Assembly: GCA_963921935.1 (NCBI GenBank)
Contig: OY998175.1
Coordinates: 152,821,309 to 152,885,308, forward strand
From: Galeruca laticollis
Taxonomy: Eukaryota > Arthropoda > Insecta > Coleoptera > Chrysomelidae
Direction of reading: 5' to 3'
DNA length: 64,000 bases
Shown here piece after piece: positions 44,770-55,735 of the stretch (position 1 is the first letter of the stretch; each line of letters begins with the position of its first letter). Position numbers and translations under genes: made by a program. The notes beneath the pieces are model-generated. The model was not told the origin of the DNA, did no database searches, and saw nothing but the letters and a program-made list of their open reading frames with translations.

Positions 44770-45610
44770 ATCGGATTGTAATTAAAAATAAATGGTTTTA
44801 AAGATTGAAACTAACTTTTCCGCATCTGTAAGATGCCCTGAACAATATTCTATCATAAAATGGGTCACTTGTATACACGCTGGAGGCTGTATCGTACTAA
44901 CAAACTGAAAATTCTCCATAAATGACAAAAATTTGGTATCTCAAGTACCATAGCACTAGTTGTACTGGCTTTAGTGAGCTGCATCTCAATAGGGCTCATC
45001 TTTGAGACCCCCTGAATAATATCCAATCATAAAATGGGTCACTCCGGAGGCTGTATCGTGCTAACAAACTGAAATTTCTCCGAAAATGACAAAAATGTCA
45101 TACTTTAAGTACTATAGTACTTGTTGTACTGGCTGTGGTGAGCTTAAAATCAATAGGGTTCATCTGTGAGATGTTCTGAATAATATTCAATCATAACATT
45201 GGTGACTTTTTGAACTCCCGAGGCTGTATCGTGCTAACAAACTGAAATTTCTTAAAAAATGACAAAAATGTCGTACTTCAAGTACCATAGCACCCGTTGT
45301 ACTGGCTGTGGTGATCTGAAAATCAATAGGGTTCATCTGTGAGATGTTCTGAACAATATTCAATCATAAAATTGGTGACTTATTGCACTCCGGAGGCTGT
45401 ATCGTGTTAACAAGACATGTAACGAAAAGTGGCCAACGACAATGTCGACAAACACACAGGATTTTTTAGCTAAAAACCGTTTTTTCGTGTTGCTGTTGAT
45501 GGAAAACGTGAAAGTAACTCGAAAAATGTTTTCAAAATTTCAACTTTTTTGTGGGTAAACCAATACTTTTCTCGCATATTAGATAGGTTGGGCGGAAAAG
45601 TAATAGAGAT
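44770..45610 (-). repeat. ~820-bp element with 174-bp tandem units (inverted copy)
   Basis: Reverse complement of 54838-55650. Edges carry ACTTTTCCGC in inverted orientation. The interior holds about three and a half ~174-bp units, each with TTGTTAGCACGATACAGCCT and TTGATTNNNNGCTCACC-type blocks. No coding capacity is shared. Confidence 0.8.
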
Positions 45611-46458
45611 CAGTTTATTTGATTTAAAATATGTTTAAATCAATTTGATAGTATTTGAAAGTTAGAAGATCTATTTTATTTTTGTCAATAAGTTTCAAAA
45701 TCTTTATTGTTAATACGGATCAAAGTTTCGTTTGTGTATTAAATGCAATCCACTGGCCCAAAACATCGACACAGTTATTACACATCAAAATTTTAAAAAT
45801 TATGCAGCTTCATGTTTAACTTGAATTATATCGTTTTGAGGAAATAACGGTTTACTAGGATAAATTGACATTTTAGTTAGATTTAAAATTCCCACCAAAA
45901 CACTGGTCAGTTGTCATGGCGTAGCTAGTGACGTCAAGTTTGGGTAAACGAAACGTAAATACGAGACGCTCTTTAGATGTTCATTGTATAGTTTAGTTAT
46001 TTTGTGTTCTAAATTCCAAAGTGTACAGGTGGTGTTAGGTCCGTCAGTGTGATAAACATCAATAAAAAGTTATTTGTGTTCGGTCCACAAAGGAAACAAA
46101 TTAACTTAAACTTGCAAGGCGAAATTCAACAGCGCCATTGCCTAGTAATCACCTTTTATTTTTATGAAAAGCATTTAATTTACTTTGTAGATTCTAAAAT
46201 AGTACCTATGTATCTTATTTGAGACCTAAACTTGATATGAAAACTAACTTTTTTGAGGTTAGGTTTCATCTTGCACCACTGTTGTCATAATAGGTACTGA
46301 ATTAAAATCTCAGATGCCCAATGATATGGAAAATTATAAGGAATATTCTCAAAAACTTAGAAAGAAAATTGAATCGTAAATAAAATCATAGAGAACGTGG
46401 TTTGTTTACTTGGTTGGTCAAAAGTCACGTCATTCGCTCTGACTGATGTTCAACATAT
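45611..46458. other. No gene seen
   Basis: GTGACGTCAAGTTTGGGTAA near 45930 has a weak inverted counterpart near 46415, which could mark a ~0.5 kb nonautonomous element. I would not assert it. Confidence 0.3.
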
Positions 46459-46889
46459 TGTAATGCTTTTCTCATTTATTTAAATAGTTTTTATCACAAC
46501 GGGTGTGATAAATTTATACACACGGTATATCCACTTACCTAATTTATTTATACACTTAACTATTCACCTATACTTAATTTATGTTCACACTTAATTTCTA
46601 ATTTATATACACTATTCACTATTTATGTTTACCGTTCTTCTCTTGAGATCAAACTGTCGACTAAGTCAGGGTTCGCAGGTAGTTACTTATATATTAAAAC
46701 ATCTTCTAGAACCTTCGAATTCCTGAAATTTCTAGTATGCGGCTCCCAACAAACGATCGATGTTTATAAAAACGATCCCAAAAAAATAGTCCTTCTCAGA
46801 AACCGGTGCGCTCCCGCCAAAATTTTAACTTTTAGATATCGTATTAGACAGAGTCGGGTTCAGGGACTACACCAGTGGCAGATTACCGT
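46459..46889 (-). repeat. Solo LTR of a related Gypsy family
   Basis: It starts TGTAATGCTTTTCTCATTTA and ends near GACTACACCAGTGGCAGATT, parallel to the other Gypsy LTRs but more diverged, keeping AGACAGAGTCGGGTTCAGGG. No coding region is adjacent. A clear target duplication was not found. Confidence 0.65.
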
Positions 46890-46939
46890 ATTTTGTAGTT
46901 TTATTTTGTCAAAATACTTATCTTGCTCTTAATAAAAAA

Positions 46940-47169
46940 TGATTTGGGTGTTTTGTATTCAATTTCAAGTTTCATTAAATCGGAATACCAACCAGCTGTG
47001 TATCTGTCCTTTGTGGATTTCGAATAGACATTTGACTCCATCAGTTGAGAGTCCATTTGGAGAACTTTGTGAGAGTTTGGGTGCCAATGAAAATCACCAA
47101 CCTCATAAAGGAAACTTATAGGAATTGCAGATGCCAGGTATTTCACGAGGGCAAACTATCCAATGAATT
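46940..47169 (+). pseudogene. LINE reverse transcriptase fragment, first half
   Basis: Residues YQPAVYLSFVDFE then TFDSI (RT block A: FVDFEKAFDS) and KITNLIKETYRNCRCQVFHE follow the RT of a LINE. The reading continues at 55892 with ETGVRQGSLLSPILYLMDCV. The two halves share TATCCAATGAATT, the duplication made by the LINE that split them. The clade is one with the GVRQG motif; I cannot fix it further. Confidence 0.75.
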
Positions 47170-47204
47170 GGAGTTGAGCTAAATATAAAAAATTATCGAT
47201 CAAT

Positions 47205-47355
47205 CAAATGTGAGTCGAAAAGCAGACATACGGGAGGAGTACTCATGTTCATCAGACATGGTATTAGTGCAACAAACACGAAAATATTAATTGAGGAGAA
47301 TAATTATTGGTGCATCTTTACGAAAGTGAAGTTCGGTGACATCAAAACAAACTAA
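47205..47355 (+). pseudogene. LINE endonuclease fragment
   Basis: CESKSRHTGGVLMFIRHGIS and EENNYWCIFTKVKFGD match the LINE apurinic-like endonuclease (SRxGGVxxYIR block then WxxIxV). The domain is cut on both sides. It would nick target DNA to prime reverse transcription. Confidence 0.65.
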
Positions 47356-47359
47356 GGCC

Positions 47360-48540
47360 TTCCCAACTAACAATTTATGTCGTAAATACTCTAGTCTAAG
47401 GAACTATTACCTATCCTTGTATCCTTGTTTTCGTATTTTTTACAAAAATAATACCTTTATCGTAAGGTCGCACAATAGAATACATTTATAATGTCAATAA
47501 TACGAAAGATTTACTCAGACTATTACCTATAACGTAACAGTAACAGTTAAAGTTATTTTTACGCAAACATTACTTTCAGATTTACTTATACATTATTGTT
47601 ACTTATAAGTATAATTTTGGCGGTAATAATTACCATTAGGTTTGCGTAAATGTTACCTATACGTTATTTTCACTTATAAGTAATTGCCGTGGTTGTCATT
47701 ACTTTTCTAATTTTACTTCACAGTTCGATTCACTGTTAAGTCGCAAATGCTTGTTTTTATGACGTAAGTGTTTTAACAGTTTATTACCAATAGGTTTGTG
47801 ACTTATTTGTCAAATTAATGGTATTTTGTTGGAAATCGCTACTTAAAAAATTGCTTTTTAGTTAATACAATAATAAATACATAATGATTATTAGTTTCAA
47901 TTTTGTGTATTACAAAATTAATATCGAAATTATACTTAGTCTCACTTTTGAATTCAGAACATTGTTAATATATCATTTTTATGACCAAACTGAATGTACG
48001 AATACTTTATAATAAATTTTATCGATATGAAATTAGATTCTTGACTGCATTATACGTTTAACATTATCTGATTTTCTTAGAAAAACTGATTATTTTGGCG
48101 GCGACTAATAAATTAAGAGCTAAAAATATCCATATTATCAGTAAAGTATGCCCGGTTTATGTTTTTGAAGTTAGGAAACTCTGATTTGAGCGTGTTTTAC
48201 ATTGCATTATTTGCCAATATTATATTATTGTGATTATGTAGAGCATGTCACCATAGTTTAGAAGTTTAGTTCTATACTATAAAAGATGGAGAGATAAAAT
48301 TCTGTTGTCAAAATTACTAATTTATTACGTTATTATTACGTCGTTGAAACGGTATTATCACGTCTTTGTGTCCGTCACTGCAACGTTTTCACGACGTCGT
48401 GGTTACCATAAATGTGCTCCCCATTTTGGTAGTAGTTACGTGTTAACGACGTATTTAGAACGTAACGACTAGTAAAACTACTTGAAGGGTGACTAGCGAT
48501 AGTCAGTTTTACGTTTTTACGACTTAAATAACACCATTCT
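47360..48540. other. AT-rich insert in the LINE, unidentified
   Basis: No reading frame of the LINE passes through. It contains repeated TTACCTATA/TTACTTATA words (47410-47690) and ACGACGT/GTCGTAAA words near both edges, suggesting a nonautonomous DNA element with subterminal repeats. Ends not resolved. Confidence 0.35.
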
Positions 48541-49541
48541 TGATGAAATGCTGAATAATTTCATGAAAGTTATTAATCAAGTGTGTCAAGTGAAAATTTT
48601 CGAGAACAAGAAGAATAGCCTTGGTATGACAATGAAATTCATATTAAATCAAAAAATCAAGATAAGGCATATGAAAGTTTTCGACAATGTAATAATTTGG
48701 ATAAAAAACATAATCTTTGGAATATTTATAAACTGTATATAAATAAAATCATTAACAGTCTTAAATTGAAAAGTAATCTTTATTATGAAAATGCGATTGA
48801 TTCCAACTGTATAAATTCAAAATAAATGTGGAAGACGCTAAAACAGTTGATTAGAAATGATGATTTTGCATTTACAAATCCATTTATTAAATTTGAATTT
48901 AATGATAATTATTATTGCCAAATCAGAGAACGAAATTGCCAATTATTTCAATGAATTTTCCATATCAAGTGTAGGGGATATAATGGACTCGATATATAGC
49001 AGTGATGAATGGTCTCCCTTTCATACGCCAAGAATCGAAACTACCCTAGAAAATTTCCATCAGTCAGCCTAAATGAAGTAAAGAATATTATTTCTAATCT
49101 AGACAATAAGGGTAAGGTACATGATGTTATGAGTGGTCTAATTCTAAAAAATGTCATTGATACTTGTGGTTTCCATTTATTAAATCTTATTAATACATCT
49201 TTTCAAACTGGCAAATTTCCCAATAAGCTGAAAACTTCTATTATAACACCTATACCAAAAGTAAAAAATTCAAACTATGCAATAAATTTCAGACCAATAA
49301 ATACATTACCTGATATTGAAAAGGTGATTGAACGTGCAGCATATAATCAAATTGCTGAGCATGTAAATGCAAACAATATATTTGTAGGTAATCAATCGGG
49401 TATTTCGTAGTAAACACTCCTGTGAAACAGCTTTACAACATACCATCACTAGTTGGAAACAATTGATGGATATGGGAAAATATATTGTTGCAGAATTCAA
49501 TGATTTGCAGCGGCCATTCGAAACAATTGATCGATGTATAC
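48541..49541 (+). pseudogene. LINE ORF2, linker and RT first half
   Basis: Linker peptides (MLNNFMKVINQVCQ; NYYCQIRERNCQLF) lead to SLNEVKNIISNLDNKGKVHD, LLNLINTSFQTGKFPNKLKT, IITPIPKVKNSNYAINFRPI and, in another frame, SKHSCETALQHTITSWKQL and RPFETIDRCIL. These are RT blocks 0-A of a CR1/Jockey-like LINE. The Gypsy insertion at 49542 cuts the coding sequence here. Confidence 0.75.
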
Positions 49542-50002
49542 TGTAATGTTTTTCTAATTTATTTGAACAGTAAATGGGTGGGATAAACTTTAAACACTCG
49601 GTGGGTTCACTCATTTAATTTATTTAAACACTAATCTACTTACTAACACTAAATTTATATGCACACAATATTCACTTAAACTAATTTATATAAACAGTTC
49701 ACTAATTTATATTCATTTATTTACTGTCTATCTCACGATGTCAAATTATCAACTGAACTAACTCTTCCTGGTCGGTCCCTTATATATTAATGCCCTTTTC
49801 ACTAGATAATTCTAGACTGCGGCTTACTCAAAAACAATTGGCTTTCTGGCATTTTCTAGATAAGACTGGTCACAAAAACAATGATAAGATAGTCTCAATC
49901 GTAAATAATTTTAAGAGTCCCTGCGCGTCCGCCACAATTTTAACTTTCATACCTTAGACAGAGTCGGATTTAGGGACTATAACAGTGTGCTGTTTCGTAA
50001 CA
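49542..50002 (-). repeat. Gypsy 3' LTR
   Basis: TGTAATG … CGTAACA, 461 bp. It is close to the 53429-53893 LTR (differences include AGTAAATGGG versus AGCAAACGGG), which implies a fairly old insertion. Confidence 0.9.
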
Positions 50003-50013
50003 TTACCCCCTCC

Positions 50014-50600
50014 TTAAATGGAAGTTCCTCCTGGAACTTTTGTGTAGCCGAGACTGATACTGATAACGGGGTTGTAGCTGCAAATTAATATCTGGACATC
50101 AGTATCACGAAAGATAACCTCTACCATGTTCCTGATAACTCGCCAATCCAACTGGTTACTCGCTATCTTAGGCATAGCCAGTTTCTTCACGCTGGATTCT
50201 AACACATGGTCTCGGAGGTTTCGAAGTGCTTCCCACACATCGCGGTAGGTAGAACGATCTTAAAATTCATTTTTAGTTACCACGTGGATGACGTACCGCG
50301 AATTATGTTTCAGTTTCAGTGTCTTGCCAGGGGCTGGAATCTGGTCTTCAAGTTTTTTTAATTGCCCGAACTTCTTTCGAAAGACGGTTGCAAACCCTCG
50401 TGCGTTCTTGATACGGGCGGGGATGTTGTATGCCAGTGAATAATCTTCCGGGAGAGTGAACAAATGTTGTTGTTATTCCGAAGTAACTCCATATCTAGCT
50501 TTCCCGGTACCTCCATACGCGCCCATAAATTCATCGAAGGTAGGGTAAGATACATTTCGAATAAGGTTTACTCCTTCCTCTAGGTCATGGTTTTCTTCGA
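50014..50600 (-). pseudogene. Gypsy pol extension: OARD1-like macro domain (copy 3, finger deleted)
   Basis: The minus-strand frame 50463-50260 reads LPEDYSLAYNIPARIKN, RGFATVFRKKFGQLKKLEDQ and RYVIHVVTKNEF, then after one stop DVWEALRNLRDHVLESSVKK, LAMPKIASNQLDWRVIRNM and VEVIFRDTDVQILICSYNP. This is the most complete macro domain in the window; the lysine of TKNEF aligned to the TARG1 nucleophile is kept. A deletion after SYNP removes the CCCH finger, joining directly to LGYTKVPGGTSI near the LTR. Confidence 0.75.
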
Positions 50601-51900
50601 ATGGCGCTAGTCGGTTTTGGTGAACTACTTTTGGTTTTCCGTTGGGGATCTTGCTTATACGATATATAACATCATCGATCCTTTTCTTGATTATTTATGG
50701 ACATTCCCAGGATTTTTGTAATTTTGGAGAAAACCCTTTTCTCCTCGTCGGGTTGTGTAACCATACTTTGTCCCCTTCTTTGAAACCGCCTACTGTGGCC
50801 TGCGTGTCGTACCGACTTTTCATTCTGTCATAGGCAACTTGAAGATTTGTTCGAACTAATTCATGAATATCGTCCAGCATTCTTCTCAATTGGATCACGT
50901 AGTCTTCTCCTGCTAGATCTTCTCCGGGGCGACAGCCAAATTCCAGGTCACAAGGATGCCTCATTTCACGTCCAAACAGGATTTTAGCAGGTGTTTCACC
51001 CATGGACTCATTGACGGCAGATCGATAAGCCAATGCGAATAGGAGAAGATACTGGTCCCAATCTCTCTGATGGCTGGATACTACTTTGGACAGTTATTTT
51101 CCAATAGTCCTGTTCATTCTCTCGACCATTCCATCTGACTGTGGATGTAATGCTGTTGTTCTGGTCTTCTTCATTCCCAGCTTCTCGCAAATCTCCTGGA
51201 ATAGATGGCTGTCAAAATTTCTTCCCTGGTCACTGTGGACTTCCAAGGGCACTCCATATCGGCTGATAAATTACTTTACCAATACATCCGCGACAGTTGT
51301 GGCTTGGTTCGGGATAGTGTAAATTTCCACCCACTTTGTGAAATAATCCATTACAACCAGTATGTATTTACCACCATTTTCGGTCGTCGGAAATGGTCCA
51401 GCGATGTCTAAAGCTTCCAACATTATAGTGTTTCATAAATGCCTTTCTGATCCAATAAAACCTTTCACGGACTCGCTGAAGGGTTTTCTTCACTCTCAGA
51501 TGACCTCCCGATGGACTGTCGTGTAACTTCTTCAGTACCTCAGCTACTCTCGTTCTAGAGATAACTAGCTGTCTCCTCATCTCGGAACCATCATCGTTTT
51601 CAACGACCCTTTTCAACAGCCCTTCTTCCAGGACAAGGGAGTCCCACTGAGCCCAATACGCCTTGAGTGCCGTCGAAAATATTGACACTTCTTGCCATGT
51701 AGGTCGTCGATTTTCTTCCTTCCACTGCCGAATCTTCTTTAGACAAGGATCATTCTCCTGATCTTCTCTGATCCTGGCGGGTGACCACTCTTCATTGACT
51801 ACTGTAATTCTTGAAACTGCAACTTCCTTAGATTTCGACTTGTTGTATTGTGAATAATCTACAGAGCATGACCGTCTAGGCAAATAGCTTGCTTTTCGGT
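50601..51900 (-). pseudogene. Gypsy integrase (copy 3)
   Basis: Minus strand: LKKLHDSPSGGHLRVKKTLQ and RVRERFYWI (zinc-binding half; its cysteine pair region is deleted), then VHSDQGRNF-type core near 51240, QSDGMVERMNR and LAGEDYVIQLRRMLDDIHEL, FKEGDKVWLHNPTRRK. Breaks near 51400, 51070 and 50700. Integrase is needed for insertion, so this copy would depend on others. Confidence 0.85.
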
Positions 51901-52811
51901 GATTCACATCAGCTGGATGTTCACCCCTGTCTGATTTCCCCTGTAACTGGAGTTCTTGGGTTACAGGAGTCTTGGGGCGCTTAGACGGACTGTGTACATA
52001 CCCTAGCTCGCCACAATTCCAGCATCTGATCTTTCTCGGCTTCTTGTCCATCATACTTTTTATTAAACTGACGAACTGGTCAAATCTGTCTTCGTCACCT
52101 TCTTCTTAGATGGTCCTAATTTTGTTATATCCCGAAGCCTTAGTTGCTGCTTCATGTTCAAGAGCAGCTGTCAATGCGTCAACCAATGTTTTGGGATGGG
52201 CTAAACGAAGCGTCCTCTGCATATCGGGGTCGCGTAAGCCATCGATAAAGGCCTGGATGCCCAGACTTTCCATCATGTTATCTGGTGCTGATGGATAAGC
52301 GAATCGAACTAATCGGGCAATGTTCACTTCATACCCTTGAAGTGCTTCGTCACGTTTCTGCCTTCGGTTCTTCAGCTGGGATTGGTACAAATGTTCTAGA
52401 TGTTCGTGACCATATCGCATGTCCAACCTCTTCTTCAGCTGCTCGAAATCATCCGTTTCTTCCAGAGGTATCTTCTGAAGTACATCTAAGGCATCTCTCC
52501 GAAGCGCGATAGTTAAGTTCACTGCCTTGTCTCTATTGGACCAATTATTCACTCTAGCGGCTGCTTCAAATTGTTTGATATAATTGGTCCACGACATTTT
52601 TCCATCGAACTTGGGGCCTTGACTCGGGTAAAACTGCCAATGTCTTCAAACTTAGGTAGTGTTTGTGGCTTGTAAGGTTTTGTTTGCTCGGTCTTCTTTT
52701 CTTCCTCTGGCGTGCCTCGCGTTCTTGAATGGGCATCTTTTCCTCTAACTCCTTGATTTTCTCGTCTATCGTTGTAATCTTATTCTCGATTTTCTCGCCC
52801 ATCGTTGACAT
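51901..52811 (-). pseudogene. Gypsy gag, capsid and zinc knuckle (copy 3)
   Basis: Continuous from MSWTNYIKQFEAAARVNNWS through LDMRYGHEHLEHLYQSQLKN and LGIQAFIDGLRDPDMQRTL to a stop at 52107, then CWNCGELGYVHSPSKR near 52000, where the knuckle has lost its histidine and last cysteine. An upstream frame (52811-52566) links to the coiled coil. After the knuckle the sequence jumps to SYLPRRSC, the post-RNase H linker, marking the internal deletion. Confidence 0.85.
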
Positions 52812-52844
52812 TTTATTCTCGATTTCAGATTTTAGAGACGAAAT

Positions 52845-53384
52845 TTAAATTTCAACGTCAGTGGCAATGTCGTTTTTCATTAATAAGATATCGGCAGATA
52901 TACCGTTCTTCAAAGTAGAAATATCGTTCTTTATAGCCGAAAAATCGCATTTCACATTCGTAGAAATCTTCTCTTCCATGTCAGAAATATCGTTCTTCAT
53001 AGCAGAAATCTTCTCGTCCATCTTCTCGTCTATGGCTGAAATCTTCTCGTCCATGTTAGCAGAAATATTAGCAGAAATGTCGTTCTTCATAGCAGAAATC
53101 TTCTCGTCCACGCTCTCTTCCATGGCAGAAATCTTCTCCTCCACGCTCTCTTCCATGGCAGAAATCTTCTCCTCCATGTTAGCAGAAATATTAGCAGAAA
53201 TTGACGATATTAAGGTGGTAGCCTCATCATTAAATAAAACTGTTTCTGGATCGAAGCCGTCATTTTCCAGTGCCAATTTAAGTATTTCTACTAATTCACT
53301 TTTCTTACCGGCCGTTTCCAACTCACGATCTTCCAATTCTGCTCTTAACTCAGTCACTTTCAAGTCCCTTAGTCTCTTGGCCAT
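52845..53384 (-). CDS. Gypsy gag N-terminus: SAP domain and repetitive coiled coil
   Basis: The frame starts MAKRLRDLKVTELRAELEDR and continues ETAGKKSELVEILKL, which fits the SAP motif (two helices binding AT-rich scaffold DNA). From about residue 60 it is a coiled coil made of repeated EEKISAME and ANISANMDEKISA units, about 100 residues. It would multimerise Gag. The matching DNA is a minisatellite (52880-53200) of GCAGAAATCTTCTC-type units. It ends at a stop and continues in another frame at 52811, so the joined gag is probably disrupted. Confidence 0.75.
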   Translation of the reverse strand: MAKRLRDLKVTELRAELEDRELETAGKKSELVEILKLALENDGFDPETVLFNDEATTLISSISANISANMEEKISAMEESVEEKISAMEESVDEKISAMKNDISANISANMDEKISAIDEKMDEKISAMKNDISDMEEKISTNVKCDFSAIKNDISTLKNGISADILLMKNDIATDVEI

Positions 53385-53409
53385 TTTTACGTAGATATTT
53401 ATTTATATT

Positions 53410-53428
53410 ATCCCACTTCTGACACCGA
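53410..53428 (-). other. Gypsy primer-binding site
   Basis: Directly after the 5' LTR the minus strand reads TCGGTGTCAGAAGTGGGAT, like the GGTGTCAGAAGTGGG primer-binding sites of many Ty3/Gypsy elements. It primes minus-strand DNA synthesis from a host tRNA. Confidence 0.6.
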
Positions 53429-53893
53429 TGTAATGTTTTTCTAATTTATTTAAACAGCAAACGGGTGGGATAAACTTTAAACACTTGGTGGGTTCACTCA
53501 TTTAATTTATTTAAACACTAATCTACTCACTAACACTTAATTTATATGCACACAATATTCACTTAAACTAATTTATATAAACAGTTCACTAATTTATATT
53601 CACTTATTTACTCTCTATCTCACGATGTCAAATTATCAACTGAACTAACTCTTCCTGGTCGGTCCCTTATATATTAATGCGTTTTTCACTAGATAATCCT
53701 AGATTGCGGCTTAATCAAAAACAATTGGCTTTCTGGCATTTTCTAGATAAGACTGGTCACAAAAACAATGATAAGATAGTCTCAATCGTAAACAATTTTT
53801 AGAGTCCCTGCGCGTCCGCCATAATTTTAACTTTCATACCTGGCTTAGACAGAGTCGGATTTAGGGACCATACCAGTGTGCTGTTTCGTAATA
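53429..53893 (-). repeat. Gypsy 5' LTR
   Basis: TGTAATG … CGTAATA (the last base pair has drifted from CA to TA on this strand). 465 bp, aligned throughout with 49542-50002. TATATATTAATG near 53670 may be the TATA region. Confidence 0.88.
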
Positions 53894-53897
53894 ATAC

Positions 53898-55735
53898 TAA
53901 GGCAAAAATTGGTATGTTATGGTATTAAATTCAATGCACTAAAATGGTTGGACAGCTAGCTACCTTAGTGACCGATAACAGGTTGTGAAAATAAACATTT
54001 CTCTAGCGTGAGAGAGATAAATATAGGGGTGCCACATGGAAGAGTCATAGGGCCACTGCTTTTTATACTGTATATGAATGACATCAATTGCTCTCTCGAT
54101 TGTGAATTCATCAGCTTAGGCGATTAGTGATAATTCCTTGGAGTTGGCAACTCAGAAAATGATAGATGAATTGGCCAAACTACAGAACTATTTAAAAATA
54201 AATAAAATAAAATTGAATGTTCAAAAAACAAAGGCTATGATTATTTCCAATCCGAATAAAACTAAAAGTATATATAAAAATGGTATAACATTAGTTATGG
54301 AAAACGAAAAAATTGACCTAGGAGTCATGTTGGATGAAAATTTAAAATTTAAAGAACACTTTAAAACAATTAAGAAAAAAATTTCGAAAAAACTTTTTTC
54401 TCAAGAATAGCTGCTCAAATATCAGTGATTGCAAGAATAACAGTTTTCAATAGTATTATCCAACCGCATTTTGAGTATTGTGCTGCCATACTCTATCTCT
54501 TAGACAACAACAATAAAGCCTCTCTTCAAATACTCCAAAATCGTGCTATGAGATTGATTCTAAAATGCAACAGACTTACACCGATAATTCATATGCAAGA
54601 AACTCTACAGTGTCAATCAGTAAATAAAAGACTAACATACTATACAATGATATTTATTTTCAAAATAGTCAAAGGATTGATGCCAGCATATTTCAATCAG
54701 TTCATCATATTCAATCGCGAAATCCACGAACACTATACAAGAAGCGCTAACAATTTACACATAGAGAAAGACAATACTAGAAAAGGTATGAACTCATTAT
54801 TTGTAAAAGGATTGATTGAATATAATGCTATTACTTTTCCGCCCAACCTATCTATATGCGAGAAAAGTATTGGTTTACCCACAAAAAAAGTGAAATATTG
54901 AAAAATTTTGTTGACTTATTTTTACGTTTTCCATCAAGAACAACACGAAAAACCGGTTTTTAGAAAAAAAATCCTGCGTGTATGTCGTCGTCGTTGTCGT
55001 CGGCCACTTTTCCTTACATGTCTTGTTAGCACGATACAGCCTCCGGAGTGCAATAAGTCACCAATTTTATGATTGAATATTATTCAGGACATCTCACAGA
55101 TGAACCCTATCGATTTTAAGCTCACCAGAGCCAGTACAACAGGTGCTACAGTACTTTAAGTACGATATTTTTGTCACTTTTGGAGAAGTTTCAGTTTGTT
55201 AGCACGATACAGTATCCAGAGTATATACAGTGACCAATTTTATGATTGGATATTATTCAGAGCGTCTCAAACATGCACCCTATTGATATTCAGCTCACTA
55301 AAGCCAATACAACGGGTGCTATGATACTTGAAGTACCAAATTCTTGTCATTTTAGGAGAATTTTCAATTTGTTAGCACGATACAGCCTCCAGAGAGTATA
55401 CGATCGATCAATTTTATTATTGAATATTGTTCAAGGTGTCTCACAGATGTACCCTATTGATTTTCAGCTGACTATAGCGAGTACAGCGGGCCCTATAAAT
55501 CCAGATATAGTGCATTTTTGGTTACTTTTGGAGAAATTTCGGTTTGTTAACACGATACATCCCCAGAAGTGTATACAAGTGACACTTTTATGATAGAATG
55601 TTAATCAGGGCATCTCGTAGATGCGGAAAAGTTAGTTTTAATCTTTAAAACCGTTTATTCCAAATGAAATTAAAGCCTCTGATACTCTCGTAGCTTTCAA
55701 GAAAAACCTTGTAAAATATCTGTGATTTTATTTAT
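53898..55735 (+). pseudogene. LINE ORF2, RT second half and C-terminus
   Basis: Resumes right after the Gypsy duplication. It shows a broken GVPQGxxIGPLLF-like block near 54040, then ELATQKMIDELAKLQNYL, KINKIKLNVQKTKAMIIS, VMENEKIDLGVMLDENLKF, TVFNSIIQPHFEYCAAILY, LQNRAMRLILKC and, beyond the tandem-repeat insert, IPNEIKASDTLVAFKKNLVK, the conserved LINE tail. The YADD core is destroyed. Frames change near 54410, 54840 and 55650. Confidence 0.75.
54838..55650 (+). repeat. ~810-bp element with 174-bp tandem units, inside LINE ORF2
   Basis: Edges TTACTTTTCCGCCC and GCGGAAAAGTTAG form inverted repeats. Units start at about 55022, 55195, 55370 and 55545 with GTTAGCACGATACA; each holds CCAATTTTATGATTG and TTGATTTTCAGCTCAC variants. 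It separates EYNA from the IPNEIK tail of the LINE, so it is an insertion and not the LINE's own 3' end. Inverted copy at 44770-45610. Confidence 0.8.

Larger units (their letters stand above)
49542..53893 (-). mobile_element. Gypsy element, both LTRs, RT region deleted
   Basis: LTRs at 49542-50002 and 53429-53893. ATAC flanks both sides (49538-49541, 53894-53897). On the minus strand: primer-binding site, gag with SAP domain and coiled coil, capsid, zinc knuckle remnant, then a jump straight to the region after RNase H, integrase and macro domain. Protease, RT and RNase H (about 2 kb) are missing, so it is nonautonomous. Inserted into the LINE ORF2. Confidence 0.9.

Noticed and set aside
45930..46440. 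DNA transposon with GTGACGTCAAG-type ends
   Set aside because: Inverted similarity too weak to define ends; no duplication seen.
52861..53394. 177-codon plus-strand frame with repeated FSSMAEIFSS
   Set aside because: Antisense of the repetitive gag coiled coil; its openness is a by-product of the minisatellite.
55246..55593. 115-codon ORF in the tandem repeats
   Set aside because: Open only because the 174-bp unit length is a multiple of three; not conserved in the inverted copy.
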